Source: Paralichthys olivaceus
Lineage: Eukaryota > Chordata > Actinopteri > Pleuronectiformes > Paralichthyidae
Length of the DNA: 64,000 bases
NCBI RefSeq assembly: GCF_024713975.1
Contig: NC_091114.1
Location: forward strand, 5,986,001 to 6,050,000
Direction of reading: 5' to 3'
The notes beneath the pieces were generated by a model that had not been told where the DNA came from, did not search any database, and worked only from the letters and a program-made list of their open reading frames with translations. A program made the translations under genes and the position numbers. Below, in pieces: positions 25,667-36,513 of this stretch. Within the stretch, counting starts at the first letter, position 1. Every line of letters begins with the position of its first letter.

Positions 25667-28496
25667 AGTCACAGTTGGAAGGGAAAGATGAAGACGAGAC
25701 AATGAAGAAGTACAAATATGTGAGTAAGAAAACATTGTGCAAGATGTGAAGGGGGAGGATGAGCAGGAAGAAGATCGGGGCCCGGTCTCAGGCCTACCAG
25801 TGCTGTTGCTACCGGAAACCTGATTTATATGATGTCCTCTTGGCCGCTTTTCCACCCAGGTCCTGGGTTGCAAAAGAATACAAAAAGAACATTGCCTTGC
25901 CCCCCTCCTCTTTTCTCTTATAACTACTTTTCTTTATCAAAAGCGTAAACACACATTCGTCTTGCCGGTTAAGCCGTTGCTCAACGTTCAATAGGAGGTG
26001 AAAAGGAAAACAGCTAAATCAGCCCAAAAGAGGGGACTATAACAACATTCTCTCAGGGGGGGTGCTCTCCCTCCCGGTCTTGAGGCCTTCTCTGGGTCTG
26101 AAGCGAGTGGAGTGCAAATCTAATGATTGAAGTCCTTTAAGTGCCCTTGGAAGTCACTGAGGCATTAGCAATAAAACATGCTGGGCCCACGGCTTTTCCC
26201 TGAAAAGCTCTGAGTGTGCAAATGAGGGGGATGGCGCCCTTCTCTTCACGTCCCCTGTCTTTTCCATCTCCAGCCGTCTTATGCAACAAGGCTTGGCTTT
26301 TGTGCAGCAGCAGTGGGACGGGACCGATAGATTGTGTCCTTGGTCTTGTGGACTCATTCTTCTCGTGTTCCTCTGATGGTTCTTTGCCCCAGAGGAGCTG
26401 GCAAGTGCTGCGTGCACGCTGCACTGTGGCTCCACGCTGCACACCAGCGAGCACGAAAGTGGCAACAGAGTAACTGTGGAATGTACTTGACTGTAAAACA
26501 AGCTAATCCACCGGGGCGCAGATTGAAAGAAGAGGTCCTCATTTGTCAAATGAGAAAAAACGTGTTTGGATTCAAATAATTCAAATTTAAAAACAGTATT
26601 ATTTTTCTCTTTTTGTTGTTTCTTTTACCTCTCTGTATTCACTCAATATCTTTTTGTGGTCGTTTCATGTCTGTTAAGCTTCATTGTAGTCTTTTGCATC
26701 TCTCTTTTTAGTTGTTTTAAATTGAACAAACTCAAACCCAAGACGAACATGTAGCTTAATGTATTTATGTTTATATTATATTGATATGTTTCTATTATAC
26801 AGATTCAATTATAAACACATACTCTGGGTGAGATTACAAATTCGAGGCGATACAAGTGTTTCTGTGTGAACTCAGAACTTTAGCCTTGTCATCCAGAACC
26901 ATCTCAGTCAGGATGCAAACTTTAAATGTACACATTTCAAAAACAGAGATGAGTTTCCTCCTGTTTAAAATCCTCTTTTGTGAATTCTTCAGTTTTTTGC
27001 TTTGTGGAAGAGAAGAGCGCTGCACAAACGCTGCAAATGCCTGCCACCCAGTGGATTGAAGTTGTACTACTAAGGCATGCATCTATACATGTCACGTCTT
27101 TATTGCACTATTCACCTTCCTGAGGAAAAGAAATCAAATTAAAAACTGATGATTCATATGATGAATATATATACATATATTAAATCACAATGAGGAAGGA
27201 AATCTACATATTTTCTTTTGTTATGTTCAAATCACCTAATCAGATACATGAACAAGAGTGAAAGAAATCCCAAATATATAAATAACGTTTATACATTGAG
27301 ATAATGTATGTTTTGGTTTAAAAAATAATAAAAAATAATTGGATTTATATAGATGCATGAAGGGCAACATTTCCAATCAGATGATTAGAAGAAAGGGATC
27401 AATAGGTGACTGCAACTTTCCATTATTACAGGTTTATTATAGAGGTCATTGTTAAAGATGATGTTGTATTATATTACATTATATTACTTTGACCATTTAT
27501 AAACATTAGGAAATACCTGTGAACATCATGCAGTCAAGTACAACACTAACTATTATCTCAAAACATTTAACTGATTTAAGCCAAATAAAGAATAAAAAAG
27601 GAGGAGGCCTCAAATGCAGATATCAAGGTTTTTACCTTAAAAACAAAAGTTTGGAGGGAAATGTTGTACTATTGCAATATTTTCATGAGTCATATTCTTA
27701 CGTTTATGGGTAACATGAGGCAACAACTTTCCACTTTTTTGTGCTATCTACCCTGATGTGCCTGCATGGACTTTAGCAGATGAGCTAACAAGAATGTATA
27801 AAGTAAATTAAGCATAAAACCTACCCCAGTGGCTCCACATCCACAAACTGTCTCATCAAATGAGCTATAAAATCATCCAGGAGACATCTGTGATCCTGGA
27901 TCAGGTGCTGCTGCTCCGGTAGGTGTCTCTCCTAAAGAAGTGCAAACTGTCCTCTGACATCACTGGCTGAGCAGGACGTGGGTTTGAGTTATAACACGGC
28001 GTGAATGATAAATATTACTTATCAATGATATTTCATAGTTACTAACAAACTTCAAGTTGCAGATGAAATAGCACACAGCATTTTGAAGTAAAAACATTTC
28101 AATAATATTTCGAATTTAAACAAACAAGCCACGAAAAAATTACAGGGTCAAAAAATAATTTTCTCAGTGTAGTTTTACTCCTAATAATAAAATGTCAGTA
28201 AATGGCATGTAATGTTTTTGCCTGTAATATCGCTCTGTTTTTATATTATTCTCCTTGTCAACAATAAGACAGATCCCAAATGTATTCACTTTACGAGAAC
28301 AGATTCATCTTCACGTTTAAGAGTCAGAAAATTGTTCAGAAAAATAATAAAGTCAAAGAGACAAAGATAGTTTGAGTAAATTGACACGGCTTTTGTGAAT
28401 ATTATTGTGTTTACAATTAAACAAGAATAGTTCAATAAAAAAAATACACAAATAAAAAATTGCTATACTTTTTACAGTATTTTGATAAATTCAATG

Positions 28497-28502
28497 TTTA
28501 TT
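28497..28502 (-). terminator. candidate poly(A) signal of chrnb1l
   Basis: AATAAA on the minus strand about 130 nt past the stop codon, giving a short 3' UTR made largely of a CA repeat. Confidence 0.45.
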
Positions 28503-28585
28503 ACGTCTCATCAAATTTGAACAACTGGTCATTTGGGGCATAAGAAGATTCCAGGGTTTCACAATGATGGGACTGAGGATGTAGA

Positions 28586-28587
<2 letters not shown>

Positions 28588-28628
<41 letters not shown>
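28588..28628. repeat. TG/CA microsatellite just after the chrnb1l stop codon
   Basis: About 20 uninterrupted TG units. On the coding strand the tract begins one base after the TAG stop, so it forms the first part of the 3' UTR. Confidence 0.95.
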
Positions 28629-28629
<1 letters not shown>

Positions 28630-31600
28630 CTATGGGAAGGGTTCATCAGGTGTGTAGTTGAAGCTGGCATCTAAGAACATGGCCAGAGTTCCCAGGGTGG
28701 TGATGATGACAAACAACCACAGGAAGAGACGGTCCACAACCAGAGCAATGAACTGCCAGTCTCCTGTCATCTGCAGGGAAATACACACACACACTGTAAG
28801 AAGAGTCAGTATTGCACTGTACAGTATGTTTGCAATACTCGTGAACATCACTGGGACCTGTTTGAATCTCAGGCTCAGGGGCTACAGAAAGACAGACTTG
28901 GATAACAAGCTGCCTGACAGCCTGGGTCATGTCACGCCATGTTGTGCACATTTCTCACCGTGTCATCCGTGTCCTGCTTCTTCAGCTGCTCGGCCATGTA
29001 TGTCACGGCAGAGATGGCCGACTTCAGGTTCGGGGGGAGGATGAGACAGTAGCTGTCAGTGTTCGGGAGCCGATGGAGCTGCACCGTGCTCTCACACCTA
29101 AAAGACAGAAAGAGAGGAGAACTTTGAGAGCAGGAGGCAAAGGAGCAGAATGAGCATGGAGACGTGGACACAGGCTGCAGAAGATATTTAGTCTATAAAC
29201 ACTACGTTCACATAAAATACTACAAATAAAACTGAATGGTGATAACTCAAGATTGATGTAGGAACTTTAAGGAAGATTTTTCTCAATTCATAAGAATCAA
29301 TTAACTTCAAGTCAGAGTTGGGACCAGAGGTGGGGCCAAGTTAATTCTGAATCATTTAAAAATTCAATAACCTGTTTCCTTCATTCAATAACCTTATTTT
29401 AAACTTAAGTTCCCCAGTTTACAGAGTTACTAACTCAAAATTTAATATACAATTTGTAAAATAAAATGATGTACAATTATACATGCAAAGAAATAAGGCA
29501 GATGAAAATGACAAATGATGGTGAATGGATTTATGTGCAGGCTAATAGTTACTTTATCTTTTAAATTAACAGTAAGGAAATAAAACAGATTCAATGATCA
29601 CTATTACAAACCTTACAAATTTTGGACTTAAAATCATGGAATATTAAGGGAGAAAAAATGTAATAGGAGACTAAGAAAGCCAGGGAAAGCCAATAGTGAA
29701 ATCGCAAAACAATATGATAAAAATGGAATAACACATGAGAAAATATTACATTGAATATATTTTTTAAATAAAAGGTAAAAACAAAAGTAAAAGTATATAT
29801 AAAAGGGTAAACAAATGAGACCAAAACTAGATTAATGAGGGAAATTAATAATAAAATAATAAATAAAATAAAATAAATATATTGAGACAAAAAGAAAACA
29901 TTTTAATGCATATCCAGACCAGCAGGGGGCAGTGAACTTCTCAGTAAATTTTTTTATACAAGCAATCTTAAGTGTAAAAACTAGTTTAAAAAAATTCTTG
30001 AAATCACGGCATCATACTCTCAGATTGGAGCACCTTTCAGTTTTATCATGGGTGCTGTGGAGAGATGATGTATTTACTTTAGTTTCTCTTGTTTTTTCAC
30101 AAACATGCAGTTTGTGTTTTACAGAAATCAAAACTAAAATAACACTGGACACATTGTTGTTGGAGAACTCATATTCTAATCTGGGAATGTCCGGCGAGTC
30201 TAGATTTTTGATCCACAAACGCTAAAATTCATGTTGTGCAACCTTCACAGCGTCGTTCACACACCAGCACTGACATTATCTGTCCCGTGGAGGACGTTCA
30301 GTATGGATGCAGGTGTCAGTGTTGCCTCTTAGTCACATACATTACGTGTTGTGTGCCCTCTGGTCACTGACGAGCAGAACTGTTTGAAGGCTCTGAGCTC
30401 TGACTGAAGGCAGCACACTCCCTCCACAGAGGGGTGACATTGACACAACACATGGGTCAACACTTGTGCGACGCTATGACCTATGACCCCATCATTCTTA
30501 CCCTCGCATAGTTGTTCCATGAAGCAAAACATATGAGCGGAAAGTTAGAGGCTCTTATTGATGGCATTGTTGTAGTGCCAAGCCAAGATGCCTATAGAAA
30601 GATAGATGGATGGATAGATAGATAGTAAGGTAAAGTATGTCATAGTATAGTAAGGTATAAGTATGTCATAGTACAGTAAGGTATACTTGTGTCATAGTAT
30701 AGTAAGGTATAAGTATGTCATAGTATAGTAAGATATACTTTTGTCATAGTATAGTAAGGTATAAGTATGTCCTAGTATAGTAAGGTATAAGTATATCATT
30801 GTATATTAAGGTATAAGTATGTCATAGTAAGGTATAAATATGTCATAGTATAATAAGGTATAAGTATGTTATAGTATAGTAAGGCATAAGTATGTCATAG
30901 TATAGTAAGGTATAAGTATGTCATAGTATAATAAGGTATAAGTATGTCATAGTATAGTAAGTTATAAGTATGTCATAGTATAATAAGGTGTAAGTATGTT
31001 ATAAGTATGTCCTATATAGTAAGGTATAAGTAAATCATAGTATAGTTAGGTATAATTATGTCATGGTATTATAAGATATAAGTATGTCATAGTATAGTAA
31101 GTTATAAGTATGTCATAGTATAATAAGGTATAAGTATGTTATAAGTATGTCCTATATAGTAAGGTATAAGTAAATCATAGTATAGTAAGGTATAAGTATG
31201 TCATAGTATAAAAAGGTATAAGTATGTCATAGTATAGTAAGGTATACTTTTGTCATAGTATAGTAAGGTATAAGTATGTCATAGTATAATAAGGTATAAG
31301 TATGTAAGTAAGGTATCAAAACCGTTATGAGATGCTAGTGTGAACAGATATATGCTCAGTTATCCCATCATTTGCTCATGTGTTCTCCTGCATCACAAGC
31401 TGAATATCTTCACAAGCTGTGGTTTCATCCCCTCTCATTATATCATTAGTCCTATACTATATCTATATCCCTGAAACATTGGGATTTCAAGGATACATAT
31501 GTGTCACCTTGTGAAGAAGCCTGGCTCGGCACCACGTCCACCTGTCGTATTGACCCCTTCACTACATGTCTACATACAGTCCATGTCGTGTACACAGGTG

Positions 31601-34600
31601 TGAAGTGTGTATAGCGTGTGTGTAGTGTTTATCACGTGCGGAACCCGCGGGAGCTGTCAGAGACGGAGCAGGACACGTTACCAGTGTCACAGAAAGATGG
31701 CGTGACAACAGATGGATTGCAGGACAATAAAAATGAGTGACCACAAGCTGTGTGTGTGTGTGTGAGAGAGAGAGAGAGCCTGAATGTGTTCATGTCTGTG
31801 TGTGTGTGTGTGTGTGTGTGTTGTGTGGTCCTCGATACACATCATGCATGCCATCTGCATTCCAGAGCTTGTATTCATTACCAGACACAAGGGGCACCTT
31901 CTCTCTGTGACACTCACACAAACACAGTATACACACATATGAATATACAAATACTGACTGATACATTGTCATAACACTGTACTCCCTCAAACACACACCA
32001 TTGGGTATTTAAACTGATTTTCACACACCAGTTAATACTAGTGATATCAGTTAAATACACACAAGTGGTGACACGTAAGAAAGTAGCTCACATCATCAGA
32101 CATCCGGAAAATTCCTATAAATGTGTTGTCAAGGGCAACAGCTGCTCTCACTAACCCTCAGAATAACAAGATGAAGAGAGGCGGATGAGGGAAAGACGTC
32201 CACGTGGGTTGGATGATGGCTCCCGGTAGTCCCGACCGCCATCTCTTCCATATCAAAAAAAATGACAGAATCCTCCCAATCACTCAGCACTGGTCTTCCC
32301 TTCCACTCATCTACCCCCTATCTATTGTTCACCCCTCCGCCTCCACTCTGTGGGATTACCCCCTAATGCCCAACCTAAACAGAGGCTTAGTGAGTGGCGA
32401 CTGCGGACGGGGGCGCTGGGCTTAGCTGGGGCTGAATGTGATGCCTTTGGAACGGGATGTGAGATGCCCAGCCCTAGGACTGGTTATAATTCCAGGGCTG
32501 GGTGGCAAGGCAGAGGCCTACCAGCACATTAACCAGAGTGAGGCCCTGCCCCCCCACAATTTGCCTCATTGGGCTTTAAAACGTTTTCTACGCTTAAACC
32601 ATTGAGTTCAATCGTTCTATCAAGACTGTTAATACAATGACTGAATCAGTGTCTTTACTTCATGTTGCTGTCCTGTCAGATTCTCTGAGCTGCTGTGGTG
32701 ATGGCTGCAATTCTGCCAAGACTATAGCACACCGTGTACTTTACTTGAATAGCTGCTCTGGCATCAGATCCAACGTTCACACTTTGGCACAGTCTACAAA
32801 GAAGATTCATGACTGCGCTGGCTTTTTATTAACATTAATAGAAGGAGCTTGCCCCCTGGTGTAACGTCGAGATCAGCACATCTTAGCCTGGAAACGACTG
32901 AATCAGGATGGACGATGCTCGTGCTCATCACTTCTGGTCTCTGGTTTTTAACAGTTTTAACAGGTAACAGCTGCTATAACTTTTTGGCTGTTTATCTTGT
33001 TAAAGAGCTTGGTTTGTTTTGGAATTGAACAATGTAAAGTATATTGTATTTTGTATGTGCATTGACATTGTGGTGTCACTTAATTGACAGAATTGACAGA
33101 ATTGATATAACTGAAAGAATTTACTTAAATTGATAATGAGCGAACATTTTATGACAGTAAGTATCATTAACGTTGATGCTTATTATTGTTATATTACTGT
33201 GATGATGATAATAGTAATGGCTATTTACTGTTATTAGAAGTAAGCATTAAGTAGTATTTTCTCCCTCTTTTTAATTAATTAATTTATCTTTATTCTTTTT
33301 ATTTTCTCCAAGATTATTAATATCATTATCGTTATTATTTGTAATATCACTGTTGTTATGAGGAGATTATTGTTGTAATAAGGTTATAATTTGTGGCTGG
33401 ATTATTAGCAATAGTAGTAATAAGATAGTATATATTATTTATTATTATTATTATGTAGTTGGTATTTCTCATCAAAACTTATTTGCAAATAATAAGCAGT
33501 CTTCTTCCTCCATACCCATATTAGAGCATTTGTTGGGATATTAATGCCACCAACTGTTGATCAGCAGAATAGCTTTAAACTTGGTGTCGGGATATTAAAT
33601 TACATAACAACCGCGCCGCGGGTAAAAGAGTTTACTCTCTGCAAACAAAAATTGGAGCCACTTGCAATTACTACTCCATACTTTTCTTTGACCCCTGCTC
33701 GTAACCGGGTGATACTCTTGGTACCCAGGGCAAGATGAGGTTTCACTCTGTATCTTTTCAATTGAGATAATATGAGACAAAATGAAACATGCCTCGAGGA
33801 GACTCCTTTTTGGTAAATGTGTCTTTACCTGTCTCTCCAGGGCATGACGAGATCAGGGTTGATCTTGCGAAAGAAGTACTCTCCTCTGGGCTGCCGTCCG
33901 TTAAAGCTTTGGATGGGCGTGTCATCATCAGGCTTCGTTAACATTGGTTCTTCGGGGTTTGGCCTCATCATGCCGATGTACTTGGGCAGGAAGTGAATGA
34001 AAACCTGGACATTTGACATTCATTAAATTCACGATTCTCAAAAGTACAAAAAATATGAACGGTGAGTGAATCTGGACAACTGTTACGCCCACACCTCACC
34101 ATTCGAACCCAGTTTGGCATGATGTGCGTGCTGGGTGAGCGGTGGTGCAGATTGAGGACGACCACGCTCAGGATGACAGAGAAAGTGACCAGGATCATGG
34201 TGAACATGACGTAGTTGACGATAATTGGGATGGCGAGGGAAGTCTCAGGGACTCTGTCCGCCAGCAGCAGCATGAAGACAGTCAGAGCGATGAGGACAGA
34301 GATGGAGAGAGTCATCTTCTCTCCTGCAGGGAACAGAGATGGAGGATTAAATATGACAAGAGCAAGTATTACTCTGCTAGCTTCTACTACATAGAAGTAG
34401 AAGCTAGCAGGTTTGTGGGGGGAGCTGCAGCCAATCCATTGGGTGAGAGGTGGGGTACATCCCTGAGGGCCAACGTGATTACTTACACATTTTTTATATG
34501 CTAGATTATTTGTATGTATATATCTATATTTCTATAGTTAGGTCCATTACTGTCTTTTTTGCTATTATTATTTTTACATATTGAAAATAAAAATAATATT

Positions 34601-36482
34601 AATTACACATGCTAAGTGTGAATCTAAATGTGTTTCACATACAGACAGAAAGACACTGGCGGCATTAGTAGACAGATATTACAGAATAAAAACCGACCTG
34701 AAGACACGTCTACATGCACCAAACATTCTGCACTTTCTTTGTTTTCCACGGAATCTACATTTTCCACGTGTCCCCTGTCAGAGACGCATTACTCTGAAAT
34801 CTGACCACACAAGGCCAAAGATTGACAAAGTGGATTCCTGGTCAAGGTCACTTTCCTTCAATCCATAATTAATCAATAAAACAGCTAATCCCTCAAAGTT
34901 GCTCCGGTCTGTATTAGACACATGACTCTTGCTATGACATTAGACAATGAATCAGACTCGTCTCACTCCCTATAACCCCCTCCTTGACAGTGATGTGTAG
35001 TCACACTGTCTGAGCATATCAGATGTGCAGACCTGCTCCGGGAGGCAGGTAGAAGACAAATATGGCGAGCACGCTAGTGAGGATGCAGGGCATGATGATG
35101 TTGATGATGTAGAAAAGAGGCTTCCTCTCTATGATGAGATAGAAGGTGATGTCCTCATACAGGTCTTCCTTCACGTTCTTCCTTGAGGGTTTGTGACAGA
35201 TGGCCCATTCTCCGTTCTCTGCGGGGAGGAGGCAAAAATAAAACACCCGACATTAGTGGATGATATGCAACCCCATAAACCTCCAGTTGAGAGGTACTCT
35301 ATATTCCATAAATTGTTATCAACCTCTATAAAACTGTGCACCATTTGGGATCGGTTAGCCATGGCAGCTACTGAGGACGATAAAATTATAATAGCTAATA
35401 AGAATAAAAAGTTATTGTGTTTTGACAAGAGAGAAGTGACTTTACATATTATAGGCTGGACGATAAAAATGAACTGAAGTTTCTAACCAGTGAAAGCATT
35501 CTCATCTATGACAATCTCGTGGATCTCTTTGCCTTCATCATCCAGGAAGTACTGCAGGTCCACCTCAGAGGCGTCATAGGTGTAAGAGCTGAAAACCATG
35601 CTGCAATTCTGCCAGTCAAATGGGAAGTACGCCACCTGTGGGTTGTTGGATGTAAGCAGGCTATGCATATTTACTGTAACATCAGCTATGACGCGTCCTC
35701 TCTATGATCCCAACAAAAGAACGAGGTTGACTGTACCTCTATTGAGCAGGAGCTGCGGTAGATGGCTGGAGGAAGCCAGTTGACCGTCCCGTCGCTGTAA
35801 ACCAGGACGTTGACGTACAAGGCCACGTCAAACTGACCGTCATTACTGTGGGGAGGAAAACAGAAAGACAAATGTGACGCTCAAATGTCACAGAAGTTAT
35901 TTACACATTTAGTAAGTTATTGTAAATGTAGTTATTACCTTTTTCATGTACATGAACTTTAATCAAGAATATTTTTTGGGGAAATATTTTATTTTTACTC
36001 TACTACATGTACCTACTACTCCACTACATTTTTACAATGCATTTCAAGATAAGCTAAGATAAGTTAAGTCCTTATTTATCCCAAAACCGGTGAAATTTGC
36101 CATGTTACAGCAGTAAATAGACATTATACATACAGTACAGTGTAAACAGAATGTATATATTGTAAATTGCATGGACAGAAATGAGTATTGCACAGTTAAA
36201 TAAGGTTAAACGGAGTTTATAGTAGACTGTGCATTAGCGAAAAGGCACAAAAGTATATTTAAAACAAGCACATAGAAAAGTTAATGTGGTACATTTTTGT
36301 TACATTATTATTAGAAATACAACTACTGCTACTACTACTACTAATAATAATAATCTTACCACTATGATACTATCTTATAATCATATTATTGCAAAAATAA
36401 TCACATGTAAAACAATAATATAATAGCATTATAGTTATTATGAGTATTACTTTTATTAATAATAAAATATTGTTCATTAATC

Positions 36483-36513
<31 letters not shown>

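Larger units (their letters stand above)
22671..28496. other. intergenic region between cldn7 and chrnb1l, no gene recognised
   Basis: It holds the cldn7 promoter (position not defined; a (GTT)n run lies at about 22971-22991), two pieces of a dispersed repeat, and a G homopolymer. The blocks near 25.0-25.3 kb and 26.1-26.5 kb are less AT-rich and look constrained, but no protein family or splice structure supports a gene. Confidence 0.5.

Noticed and set aside
30628-31313. Regular repeats suggesting a CRISPR-like array
   Set aside because: Units are directly adjacent with no unique spacers, and the host is a vertebrate; it is a minisatellite.
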